Part shown: positions 17,639 to 25,531 of the stretch, piece by piece | Numbering within the stretch: position 1 is the stretch's first letter | How the letters are laid out: every line of letters begins with the position of its first letter | Source: HGM04593 sp045660825 | GTDB lineage: Bacteria; Bacteroidota; Bacteroidia; Bacteroidales; Bacteroidaceae | Assembly: GCA_045660825.1 (NCBI GenBank) | Contig: JAZREN010000067.1 | Location: forward strand, 1-64,000 | Direction: 5' to 3' | DNA length: 64,000 bases | Program-made: the position numbers and the translations under genes | The notes under the pieces: generated by a model | The model's input: only the letters and a program-made list of their open reading frames with translations | Database searches by the model: none | Told to the model about the DNA's origin: nothing

Positions 17639-18643
17639 ATGCCACAGAACAAGAATGCTCTTTTGCGTTATCGCATACTCGACCGTTGTTTCAGCAATCG
17701 TTATAACCGTTATACATTCGACGAGTTGCTTGACTATTTGAACGACGAACTGTGCTGGCAGGAGGGGTTGTATAGTATCAGCACACGGCAGTTGCGCGAG
17801 GATATAAAGACTATGCGCGATATTTATAAAGCGCCAATTGTGGCTAAGTCGTTCGATGGGCACAAGTGTTATTATGTGTATGACGAGGAGGGCTTTTCTA
17901 TTTTCAAATCGGGGATTACCGACGAGGACTACAAGGCTCTGCAGGAGACTCTTGAGATGTTGGGCAAGTACAAGGGTTCCAACATGTGGCTTGGTGATGT
18001 GATTGCAAACCTTGAGTGTCGGTTCGATATTGTTCCCAACACGGAGAAGCTTGTGTTCTTTGACGAGAACGGTGACCTCAAGGGCGTGGAGTTTTTGGGT
18101 GATATAATAAGGCATACCATCAATCACGAGGCTATTGATGTTGTCTATCGCTCGTTCCGTGGGCATGAGGAGGAGTATTATTTCAATCCATACTGTGTGA
18201 AACAGTATAATGGCCGTTGGTTCATGCTGGGGTATGAGGCCAAATATGGAAGGATAAACAATTTTGCTCTCGACCGAATTGTGAGTTTCAGGAAGTCGGA
18301 CAGGGAGTTTGTGGTGAACACTCTCTTTGATGTCGAGGATTATTTCAGGGATATCATTGGTGTAACTGTTCCTGGTGAAGAGGATTCTGAAATACTTGAT
18401 GTGAGACTGAAGTTCGATTCCGTGAGGTTCCCTTATGTGGTATCAAAACCGTTGCATCACTCGCAACGTATTGTAGACAAGGAGAATTGTGTGATTGAGA
18501 TTCGTGTGAAGAAGAACAAAGAGCTCAAACAAAGGATTTTTTCTTACATGCCACAGGTTGAGGTACTCTCGCCGTTGTCCTTGCGTATGGAGATCATGAA
18601 GGATATCAAGGATAATCTGGAAAAATACTGCAGCGCGGAGTGA
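17639..18643 (+). CDS. WYL-domain transcriptional regulator
   Basis: The 334-residue protein has an N-terminal winged helix (LRYRILDRCFSNRYNRYTFDELLDYLND...STRQLREDIKTM, 9-62). A WYL domain follows (about 155-235: IDVVYRSFRGHEEEYYFNPYCVKQYNGRWFMLGY and RINNFALDRIVSFR), then a WCX-like C-terminal extension to 334. WYL proteins sense nucleic-acid or nucleotide ligands and regulate many phage-defence and DNA-damage loci. It sits between the HEPN gene and the HD gene, on the same strand. A palindrome shared with the NADAR operon lies 155 bases downstream, so it is a reasonable but unproven candidate for the local regulator. Confidence 0.88.
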   Translation: MPQNKNALLRYRILDRCFSNRYNRYTFDELLDYLNDELCWQEGLYSISTRQLREDIKTMRDIYKAPIVAKSFDGHKCYYVYDEEGFSIFKSGITDEDYKALQETLEMLGKYKGSNMWLGDVIANLECRFDIVPNTEKLVFFDENGDLKGVEFLGDIIRHTINHEAIDVVYRSFRGHEEEYYFNPYCVKQYNGRWFMLGYEAKYGRINNFALDRIVSFRKSDREFVVNTLFDVEDYFRDIIGVTVPGEEDSEILDVRLKFDSVRFPYVVSKPLHHSQRIVDKENCVIEIRVKKNKELKQRIFSYMPQVEVLSPLSLRMEIMKDIKDNLEKYCSAE

Positions 18644-18797
18644 TAACATTCTTTTAGGCATAAACGTCAAACTATTTACTTGTCTTTTCCGGTTGTGTTT
18701 GAATTGGTTCAAAGATTTCCGTCTTGTTAAAATTATCTGTATTATTTTTGTTCTCTCCAAAAGAACGAATTCCGATAGAAATTTCGATATTTATCGT

Positions 18798-18822
18798 AAC
18801 TGTGCAGCAAAACTGCACAGTT
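18798..18822. promoter_or_regulatory. Palindromic operator candidate before the HD gene
   Basis: AACTGTGCA and TGCACAGTT flank 7 bases. The match extends inward to a 10-5-10 perfect inverted repeat. The same AAyTGTGCA-N7-TGCACArTT form lies at 13647-13671. The remainder of 18644-18920 shows no gene. Confidence 0.6.
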
Positions 18823-18920
18823 GTGAATTAATTTCGCATTGCAATCGCGTGATGCTGCATTCTGCGCTCGCACCCCGGTTGTAATCTTTAAACCATATTG
18901 TGAAAACTAAAACCTATTGT

Positions 18921-19457
18921 ATGAAAGCTGTACTTGACCGAATGAGTGTTGAAAAGAACAGACAGGAGATCATTTCTCTGTTGAAGAGTACCAACCGCAA
19001 GGGTATTGACAACGTGTTGCGGTACTTGGATGGGGTGGGGTTCTACACGGCGCCGTCGTCGGTCGACCGTCATCACAATTGGTTGGGAGGGCTTGCACAG
19101 CACTCTTTGGGCACATGCCGTAGGGCATTGGAGGTGTGCCGCGGTGTTGACCGGGAGAGTGTGATAATCGCTGCTCTGCTTCACGATATCTGCAAGGCGT
19201 CGAAACTCTACTATGGTGCCGACGGGCGTATTCACAGGCGCAGCACCGCCATCAAGGGGCATGGCTACCGTTCTGTAGCCCTGTTGCGCCGCGAGGGGCT
19301 TGAACTCACCAGGGACGAGTGGGTAGCAATACGTTGGCACATGGGGCTGGAGAATGCTACGCCTCTTGAGGCTGCCGAGGCAAATGCCACAAGGCTGCGC
19401 TCGCTGGTGATGCGCGGTGACAAGTACGATGCCGCCAGGGGACGTAAAGTAAACTGA
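18921..19457 (+). CDS. HD-domain phosphohydrolase
   Basis: The 178-residue soluble protein shows HD-superfamily metal-binding blocks: HHNWLGGLAQHSLGTC, ALLHDICKASKLYY (the HD pair), KGHGYRSVALL and IRWHMGLE. HD proteins hydrolyse nucleotides or phosphodiesters. The arrangement resembles small HD proteins acting on nucleotides or damaged NTPs, but the substrate cannot be read. A GTG at 18900 is in frame; the ATG at 18921 is preferred. The stop codon lies inside a 14-bp tandem repeat unit (19454). A palindrome shared with the NADAR operons lies about 100 bases upstream. Confidence 0.82.
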   Translation: MKAVLDRMSVEKNRQEIISLLKSTNRKGIDNVLRYLDGVGFYTAPSSVDRHHNWLGGLAQHSLGTCRRALEVCRGVDRESVIIAALLHDICKASKLYYGADGRIHRRSTAIKGHGYRSVALLRREGLELTRDEWVAIRWHMGLENATPLEAAEANATRLRSLVMRGDKYDAARGRKVN

Positions 19458-19597
19458 AAGGTGAAAACTGAAAGGTGAAAGCTCAAGCAAACGGGTGGAT
19501 GGAAAATTTTTACGTACGCAACGAGTGTAGCCGAGGTTCAAGCACACGTAGTGTGGTGAAAGCTGAAAAGTCAAATCTGAAATCTGAAAGGTGAAAA
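19454..19597 (+). repeat. CTGAAAGGTGAAAA repeat cluster
   Basis: Two tandem 14-bp units (19454-19467, 19468-19481) and a third at 19584-19597. Related copies occur at 41240-41270 (inverted) and 46483-46496. The interval 19458-19828 otherwise has no gene. Confidence 0.8.
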
Positions 19598-19725
19598 GCG
19601 CTGCGCTCTTCATCAAAAAACAAAAGTAGTATATCTGTCAGGGGCACTTGCGCGTGGTTGGGGGATTTCTCTTGTAAAATAGTGGATTTTTTTAACTGCA
19701 TGCCGATAGATTTATGCCGCGTATG

Positions 19726-19756
19726 CGCTCGTTATGTTCACGCCGGAACATGGAGC
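19726..19756. other. Hairpin or operator upstream of the WG-repeat gene
   Basis: ATGTTC (19734-19739) and GAACAT (19746-19751) are inverted around six bases. Outer CGCTC and GAGCG extend the pairing. It lies about 75 bases before the WG gene and could be an operator or a leader hairpin. Confidence 0.4.
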
Positions 19757-19828
19757 GTTGGGGTGTCGTCTGCATATTTACATCGTAAGGAAAAGCAAAA
19801 AAATAGTAGAAACTAAATCTAACTGACT

Positions 19829-20551
19829 ATGAGAAAAGAAGTTACAGAGAGTGTTCGTGAGCGTATTATGGTTATCGACAACCGAGTTAAGGAACTGAAG
19901 TCGGCAAATGTTGCCGGTGATGACGGGGAGGTGTTGACGCTGAAAAAGGAGTTCCGGGATATTAGGGAAGAGTATGACCTTTTTGACAAGGTTTTCATGG
20001 AGAACGGCAAAGCAGGAATTGTAGACATTTTTGGCAATGTGGTGGTGCCTGCATTGTATAAGGATTTTCCCGAGTTGTACAACTACACCATTTATGGCCG
20101 TCTGCCAATTCCTGCATGCGATTTCAATGACAAGTATGCCTTGGTGGCAAGTGACGGCGAAGGTGCTCCGGTATGTGCGTTCGAGTATGACATGATAAAA
20201 TTCAAGTTCGGTAGCAGTGCGCTCTTCCAGTGCTGGAAACGTGCCGGTGACAAATATCTTGTTGGTGTCATAGACTGCGGGGGTAATGTGGTTGTGCCTT
20301 GTGAGATGGACGAGGTGTATGGCATGAGCAACAACTATGCTGTTGTGGAGAAGGAAGGCAAGTTGGGTGCTGTGACCACTGGTGGCTTGTATATTGAACC
20401 GGCCTACGATGAGTTTGAGGAGCGCGATGGCTTGTTGGCAGCATGCGTGGATGGTGTTTGGGGCTACATCAGTTCAAAGGGCGAGTTCATAGACATGGAC
20501 GACGAGGAGAGAATGGACGGGGAGGTGCTCCTGTGTCTCTTTGAGCATTGA
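19829..20551 (+). CDS. WG-repeat protein
   Basis: The 240-residue protein has a helical, coiled-coil-like N-terminus (1-60). Four WG-type beta repeats follow, each with 'G..d..GnvvvP..Y' character: KAGIVDIFGNVVVPALY (about 65), YLVGVIDCGGNVVVPCEM (about 150), KLGAVTTGGLYIEPAYDEF (about 180) and VWGYISSKGEFIDMDDEE (about 210). WG repeats are protein-interaction modules. No signal peptide is visible, so it is probably cytoplasmic. It is followed 118 bases later by the AAA ATPase and may be its adaptor or substrate selector; that pairing is inferred from position only. Confidence 0.75.
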   Translation: MRKEVTESVRERIMVIDNRVKELKSANVAGDDGEVLTLKKEFRDIREEYDLFDKVFMENGKAGIVDIFGNVVVPALYKDFPELYNYTIYGRLPIPACDFNDKYALVASDGEGAPVCAFEYDMIKFKFGSSALFQCWKRAGDKYLVGVIDCGGNVVVPCEMDEVYGMSNNYAVVEKEGKLGAVTTGGLYIEPAYDEFEERDGLLAACVDGVWGYISSKGEFIDMDDEERMDGEVLLCLFEH

Positions 20552-20669
20552 TTCTGTCGGTTTATTTGTGAATGGGGTGAACGCCACCGCCACATGTGGT
20601 GGCTGTTCTATCGCTGTCTGTTGTGTGGGGATTTTTAAAAATGTACTTTAAAAACATAAATATACTATC

Positions 20670-22358
20670 ATGAGAAAATTGAGAGCAAGGAGCAGTAACA
20701 AAAGAAGTGTCGATTTTTCAAATGCCAATTGTGGCCCCGGGACAATCATGTCGGCGTTGGAAAAGATATTGATGGCTGCCGAGGGGTGTGAGCTCGAGGA
20801 AGAGCCGCTGGCGTCTGTCAAGGAAGAGTTTGATTTCCTGGCCGAGAAACTGTCGTTCACGCAGATGCAGTCAATGGTGGTGGCAATGCTCATTGACTCG
20901 GATATTGTCCTTGAGACAGGCCGCATGGCGCGTTACCTTGGTATCAAGAATATCAGGATGTTGCGCTTTGTGGGCGAGATTGAGGAACTGGTGCAAAGAC
21001 GCATCGTCAGCTTCAAGCAGGACGATTTTGATTCGGGCTACAGGATTACTCCGCAGGCGTTGTCGGCATTCATGAAGAACGAGGTGTTTGTGCCCGAGTC
21101 GAAGAAGAATCTGGGCACACGCAAGTTGCTCAATGCTGTGATGACTCTTATCTACGACTACAGGGACTCTAACCTCACCGAAAAGCAGTTCTTTGAGGAG
21201 TTTGAGGAGCTGATGACGGCAAACAAGAGGCACATTCTCTGCAAGAAGACCATCAAGCTGGACACACGCGAGAAGTTGTTGTTCTTTGTGTGCCTTGGTA
21301 AGTATGCCGACGAGGGCGACTTGAACATTATTGACCCTGACTACATGCCGCTGTTCTCGTCGAGCGACCAGTCGTACATACGCGGAATTGTGGTCTCTCG
21401 TCGTAGTCGTCTGTTCAAGGACAACCTGCTTGGCGACGCTGTGGTCGATGGTTTCGCGCCACGTGATGGAATAGCTGTGTCCGAGGAAATTCGCGACTAC
21501 ATCGACAAGGAACTGGGATTGTCGTGGAAGGAACCCGAGAGGGATTGCCGCGAGGGGCTGATGACCTTTGAGAACATAAAGGAGAAGAGTCTCTTCTACA
21601 ACAGTGAGGACGCAGCCTCGCTCGATAAGTTGTACGACATGCTCAAACAGGAGAATTTCCTGGGCATACAGGAACGCATGGAAGAGTGTGGCATGCGCAG
21701 TGGTTTTGCGTGTCTGTTCTACGGTGCTCCTGGAACGGGAAAGACCGAGACTGTGCTGCAATTGGCACGTGCGACGGGGCGCGACATCATGCAGGTGAAC
21801 ATTGCAAGCATAAGGAGCAAGTGGGTTGGCGACAGTGAGAAGAACATAAGGAACATCTTCGGTCGCTATCGCAACTATTGCAGCAAGTGCGAGGTGAAGC
21901 CTATATTGCTGTTCAATGAGGCCGATGCCATAATAAACAAGCGCACCGCCAACGTTGACCGTAGTGTAGACAAGATGGAGAACGCTATTCAGAATATCAT
22001 CCTCGAGGAGTTGGAGACTCTCGACGGTATACTCATTGCAACAACCAATCTGGCCACTAACATGGATAGTGCTTTCGAGCGTCGTTTCATATATAAGGTC
22101 GAATTCCATAAGCCCGATGTGGCTACAAAGACGCATATATGGAAATTGATGATTGGCGGGCTGAGTGACGATGACGCGGCGGTGCTGGCAGGTGAGTTCG
22201 ACCTCAGTGGCGGACAGATTGAGAACGTCATGCGCAAGCAGTTTGTGGACCGTATTCTCTACAACGAGCAGCCCACGCTTGACAGGTTGCGTAAATATTG
22301 CGCAATGGAGAATGTGGGGGCATGTGCCAACAGCCGTCCGTCTGTAGGCTTCAGATAA
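20670..22358 (+). CDS. AAA-family ATPase with an N-terminal helical domain
   Basis: The 562-residue protein has a helical N-terminal region (1-300) and a classical AAA module. Walker A is GAPGTGKT at 352-359, the pore-loop/sensor area is RSKWVGDSEKNIRNIF, Walker B is ILLFNEADAI near 415-423, sensor 1 is IATTN and the arginine finger region is AFERRF. The Walker B has Asn where Asp is usual (LLFNEAD), a variant seen in several Bacteroidetes AAA proteins. The C-terminal lid ends 'DRLRKYC'. Related ATPases act as remodelling chaperones. It could work with the adjacent WG-repeat protein. No nuclease or protease domain is fused. Confidence 0.85.
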   Translation: MRKLRARSSNKRSVDFSNANCGPGTIMSALEKILMAAEGCELEEEPLASVKEEFDFLAEKLSFTQMQSMVVAMLIDSDIVLETGRMARYLGIKNIRMLRFVGEIEELVQRRIVSFKQDDFDSGYRITPQALSAFMKNEVFVPESKKNLGTRKLLNAVMTLIYDYRDSNLTEKQFFEEFEELMTANKRHILCKKTIKLDTREKLLFFVCLGKYADEGDLNIIDPDYMPLFSSSDQSYIRGIVVSRRSRLFKDNLLGDAVVDGFAPRDGIAVSEEIRDYIDKELGLSWKEPERDCREGLMTFENIKEKSLFYNSEDAASLDKLYDMLKQENFLGIQERMEECGMRSGFACLFYGAPGTGKTETVLQLARATGRDIMQVNIASIRSKWVGDSEKNIRNIFGRYRNYCSKCEVKPILLFNEADAIINKRTANVDRSVDKMENAIQNIILEELETLDGILIATTNLATNMDSAFERRFIYKVEFHKPDVATKTHIWKLMIGGLSDDDAAVLAGEFDLSGGQIENVMRKQFVDRILYNEQPTLDRLRKYCAMENVGACANSRPSVGFR

Positions 22359-22388
22359 TTGCTTTTTTCGTTTTTTTTACTAATTTTG
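22359..22388 (+). promoter_or_regulatory. Promoter of the PfkB gene
   Basis: TTG at 22359-22361, a 19-base spacer and TAATTTTG at 22381-22388 fit the Bacteroidetes consensus. It lies just after the AAA stop codon, so the kinase gene starts a new transcript. Confidence 0.5.
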
Positions 22389-22446
22389 TGAAAACGTGTC
22401 GGCGTAGTGACATAGTTAGGAACAATTTGAACTTTGACGAATAATC

Positions 22447-23382
22447 ATGAAAAAAACTTGCTTGCTAAGTGGAAACTTTGCACTTGATACAATTGTGACT
22501 AGGGACTATCCTAATGGCTTTGTCGTGGGCAAGGCCAATAAATTTACCGAGAACATTATCGCCGAGAGCGTGGGAAATACTTGTGGCAATGTGGCTGCAA
22601 TACTACCATATCTTGGTGTGCAGACATTCCCTATTGTACACCTTGACCAAAGTGAACAAGGTTATCTGATTAAGGATGACCTGCAGCGGTATGGTGCCGA
22701 TGTGCGTTTTGTGCAGAACAGCGTCAATGGAGGAACTACATTGCTTCGCTGCACCCACAAACGCGACAAGATGACCGGTGAACACACGACCTCGTTCCGT
22801 GCGACATCGCCGGGCAGCCGTTTCCCCCGACGCCGTTTCATGCGTGTGCGCGACGAGGCGCCGGCCTTCATGGAGAATCTGGACTTTGTGCCTGACATAT
22901 TTTTCTTTGATGCAGCAGAGGCCGGGTTGCGCTATTTGGCAAGCGAACTGCGTAAAAAAGGAACTTTGGTGTACTTTGAGCCTGAGAGTGATGCCGACAA
23001 GGCGAAGTTCCTGAAAGCCGTTGAGTTGAGCGACATCGTAAAGTTCAGTCATGAGAAGGTTGGTAATCTTGATTTCGTTGCCCAAAATAGTGACAAGCTC
23101 TTTATCCGCACAATGGGTGCCGAGGGACTTGAATTCAATCTCTGCGGGCAGGGATGGGTGAAGATTGACCCTGTACCGAACGATAATGTCGTGGATTGGG
23201 AGGGTGCCGGCGACTGGACAACAAGCCAATTCATTGCTTGCCTATGCGAAAAAGATATGCTCTCTCTCGCGCAGATGACCGTTGAGTCACTGCGCACTTG
23301 CCTGGAGGTTGCCTGTAGCACGGCATCGCGTTCAGTCTCTTTCATGGGCAGCAAAGGAATGATATGCGACAGAGTCTGTTGA
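22447..23382 (+). CDS. PfkB/ribokinase-family sugar or nucleoside kinase
   Basis: The 311-residue protein has the ribokinase fold. The N-terminal glycine region is LLSGNFALDTI, followed by ESVGNTCGNVAAILPYLG (the usual G-G-N-A lid). The C-terminal anion hole and catalytic base are in WEGAGDWTTSQFI near residues 253-262, with Asp in the GAGD motif. The family phosphorylates ribose, adenosine, fructose and related substrates with ATP. The acceptor cannot be read here. The ART-like gene starts 29 bases later on the same strand, so the two are probably co-expressed, and a substrate derived from ADP-ribose (ribose, ribosyl or nucleoside) is an attractive inference. Confidence 0.82.
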   Translation: MKKTCLLSGNFALDTIVTRDYPNGFVVGKANKFTENIIAESVGNTCGNVAAILPYLGVQTFPIVHLDQSEQGYLIKDDLQRYGADVRFVQNSVNGGTTLLRCTHKRDKMTGEHTTSFRATSPGSRFPRRRFMRVRDEAPAFMENLDFVPDIFFFDAAEAGLRYLASELRKKGTLVYFEPESDADKAKFLKAVELSDIVKFSHEKVGNLDFVAQNSDKLFIRTMGAEGLEFNLCGQGWVKIDPVPNDNVVDWEGAGDWTTSQFIACLCEKDMLSLAQMTVESLRTCLEVACSTASRSVSFMGSKGMICDRVC

Positions 23383-23411
23383 ATATTGTCAAACAATAAG
23401 TATTATATATT

Positions 23412-24008
23412 ATGGAAACATTCTATCACGGAACATGTCATTTGTTCAAGGAGTTCTCGCTTTCGTTCTTGGGGACAGGTGAAGGTAAATCAAAGTTCGG
23501 TCAGGGAATATACATTACGTCGAGCTATGCTACGGCTGCGCTCTATGCTGCCAAGGCTGCCAAGGCAAACGGCAGTGACAAGATATATGTCTACACTGTT
23601 GAGGTACCCGCAATAAAGGACGACAACCACGTATTCTCGTGCAAGCCTGTCAACGACGCGGTGGTGACAAGAACCGAGACGGCTATTGGCGAGGCTGTGC
23701 CCGAGGAGGTGAAGACTGCCGGCAAATTGTTCCGCAAATACATTGGCAACCTGCTCACCGGCCAGCATGGAACAGTGAAGAAGATGATGGGCAAGGCCGA
23801 TGCTGCTGCCGAGAATGCCGCGTCAAAGTTCCTCGACAGTGTTGGCGTGGACTATCTTGTGTGGCCACAGAGCCAGACAAAACCCGATGGCGAGACCAAC
23901 CGCGCCGTGTTGAACGAGGGGAAGATTAGGATTCTGAAGGTTGTGCAGGTCGATGTTGACGCCAAGAATAAGCTTATCCCAGGCTCAGAAAAGGAAGTGA
24001 CACTATGA
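23412..24008 (+). CDS. ADP-ribosyltransferase-like (ART fold) protein
   Basis: The 198-residue protein opens FYHGTCHLF, with His6 in the 'YHGT' motif that starts many ART/PARP-like domains. The second motif is KFGQGIYITSSYATAALYA (28-46), with Tyr34 in the NAD-binding 'G.YiT.....A..YA' block. The likely third region is DGETNRAVLNEGKIRIL (159-175). These are the H-Y-x elements of NAD-dependent transferases such as the PARP/Arr-like group. The catalytic third residue is uncertain (Asn163, Glu169 or none). The centre (90-140) is an unusual charged and alanine-rich insert. It follows a PfkB kinase by 29 bases. It could be a transferase, an NAD-binding degenerate copy or a toxin; activity is unproven. 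Confidence 0.62.
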   Translation: METFYHGTCHLFKEFSLSFLGTGEGKSKFGQGIYITSSYATAALYAAKAAKANGSDKIYVYTVEVPAIKDDNHVFSCKPVNDAVVTRTETAIGEAVPEEVKTAGKLFRKYIGNLLTGQHGTVKKMMGKADAAAENAASKFLDSVGVDYLVWPQSQTKPDGETNRAVLNEGKIRILKVVQVDVDAKNKLIPGSEKEVTL

Positions 24009-24080
24009 ATTTCTACAGTCACGAAGTACTGTCTTGTAAAAAAGTATGAGCATTCATCGAGGTGTTGAAAAACAGATAGT

Positions 24081-24533
24081 ATGGAGCTTACAAAGGAACT
24101 GATTAAAGATAAGTACAAGGAGTACAATGCCACATATTTCAATAACGAACTGAAGATGTGTAAATTCTCGTTGTACAGCACATCAAATGAAATGGGGCGG
24201 TATACGTGTGGCCGAATATGGCTGGCGAAGCACCCAAAGAATGTGGGGAGGCTTGAGTGGGACGAGCAACTCTTCAAGGAGACATTGGTGCACGAAATGG
24301 TTCACCATTATGTCTGCACCGTCAAGAATAAAAAGACATTCCTCTTTCCACATGGCCTCAAGTTCAGGCTCAAGTGTCATGAGATAAGACGCAAGCACGG
24401 CCTGCAAGTCTTTGATTCCATTTACATAAAGCGTTATGCCGTGCTCGGCAGGAAACCGACGCTCTCTTTTGTCAACAGGCTTGAACTGTTGTATCTGAAG
24501 CCGCTCAACTACCTGCTTACCTGGATATTCTGA
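24081..24533 (+). CDS. SprT-like zinc metalloprotease-family protein
   Basis: The 150-residue protein has the SprT-like zincin core. An N-terminal helix (LTKELIKDKYKEYNATYFNNEL) leads to the strand region (GRYTCGRIWLAKHP), the zinc site HEMVHH (71-76, catalytic Glu72) and the third ligand near His91 (FPHGLKFRLKCH). SprT/Spartan proteins degrade proteins crosslinked to DNA, which would suit a DNA-repair neighbourhood. The zinc-ribbon tail of longer family members is missing and is replaced by a short hydrophobic C-terminus (LLYLKPLNYLLTWIF). It faces an AlkD-like gene 16 bases away. Confidence 0.75.
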   Translation: MELTKELIKDKYKEYNATYFNNELKMCKFSLYSTSNEMGRYTCGRIWLAKHPKNVGRLEWDEQLFKETLVHEMVHHYVCTVKNKKTFLFPHGLKFRLKCHEIRRKHGLQVFDSIYIKRYAVLGRKPTLSFVNRLELLYLKPLNYLLTWIF

Positions 24534-24549
24534 TGCGTGAAAGGCGCGT

Positions 24550-25362
24550 TTACAGCGCTTCAACATTACGAGTGAGCAACGACTCGCGTGCCTTGCGCAC
24601 GTAGAGCCTGATGACATCGTCCGGCAAGCGCGATGAGCGTGCAAAAGTCCTTGTCTGTTCGGGGAACTTCGCAAGTGCTGTCGCCAAGAGCCAGGCAACA
24701 GCCATGCGCACATAGTAGGGCGCTGCACCCGGTGCCGTTCCCTGTTGTGCCGTTTTTGGCTTGCCTTTTATGGTGGTGTATTTTGATACAATGCGTGTGA
24801 AATCAAGCCTGTCCAGTTGTTGGAAAACCCTCTCCAACCACTCATCCTTTAGCAGATATGTCATTGCTGCTACAATGGCAAAACGAATCTCAAATTCATG
24901 CTCCGAGTGGAAATATCTTTGCAGGAATGTCCATAGTGTCTCCTTGTCGGTGCGTACCATCCACTTGGCGTTGGCGCAGTATGAGTCGCACACCGCCCAA
25001 TTGTCGAGCACGGGCACGTAGTGTTCAAGCATTGCCATGCGCTCTTCTAAAGTGCACTTTTCAAGATTTATAAGGAATCCCCAAATGACTGTCTCTTCAT
25101 AGCAAAGGCTGCTGCTTGGTGCCGATTCAAAATGGCGTATAACCTCTCTTCCTGTGCAACATGTCCTGTGTGAGCCGTCGGGCATGACAATTTCGCATCC
25201 GCTACGTGAAATCAGTTTTGCAGTCTGTTTCACCTCGGGGCTGTGGAGCCCGAGAACAAGCCTGTGGGGTAGTGCGTTCACAATCCGCAAGTGTCCCTCG
25301 CGGTAATGAGGGTCGTTCTTGAACCGCTCGCAAACCTGTGGTTGCAGAAGATGTACTATCAT
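24550..25362 (-). CDS. AlkD-like DNA alkylation repair (HEAT-repeat) glycosylase
   Basis: The 270-residue all-helical protein is built of HEAT-like repeats. The diagnostic block VPVLDNWAVCDSYC (116-129) contains the Asp-Asn-Trp...Cys-Asp active-site cluster of AlkD/AlkC-type enzymes, and FEIRFAIVAAMTYLL and YYVRMAVAWLLATALAKFP are typical later repeats. AlkD excises bulky or cationic alkylated purines without base flipping. Some family members have other DNA-binding roles, so catalytic activity is likely but not certain. It converges with the SprT-like gene. Confidence 0.8.
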   Translation of the reverse strand: MIVHLLQPQVCERFKNDPHYREGHLRIVNALPHRLVLGLHSPEVKQTAKLISRSGCEIVMPDGSHRTCCTGREVIRHFESAPSSSLCYEETVIWGFLINLEKCTLEERMAMLEHYVPVLDNWAVCDSYCANAKWMVRTDKETLWTFLQRYFHSEHEFEIRFAIVAAMTYLLKDEWLERVFQQLDRLDFTRIVSKYTTIKGKPKTAQQGTAPGAAPYYVRMAVAWLLATALAKFPEQTRTFARSSRLPDDVIRLYVRKARESLLTRNVEAL

Positions 25363-25531
25363 GCTTTGTGTGAGTTGGTTGTCTTGTTGTCAAAGTTAGT
25401 AAAAGTGCTTGGACAAACTGCAAAAGCAGACGTTTTTTTCGGGTGTGTCAGTCTTGTAAGCCAAGTTTAACAATTGTTTGCATTTTATCTATTTTTGTTA
25501 TAGTTTTGCCTTGCTCTAAAAAAGGAAAGCT

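Noticed and set aside
20871..22136. A 421-codon minus-strand frame across the AAA ATPase
   Set aside because: It is a shadow of a gene with clear Walker motifs; its own translation shows no domain.
24005..24049. A 14-codon ORF after the ART-like gene
   Set aside because: Too short, with no conserved pattern.
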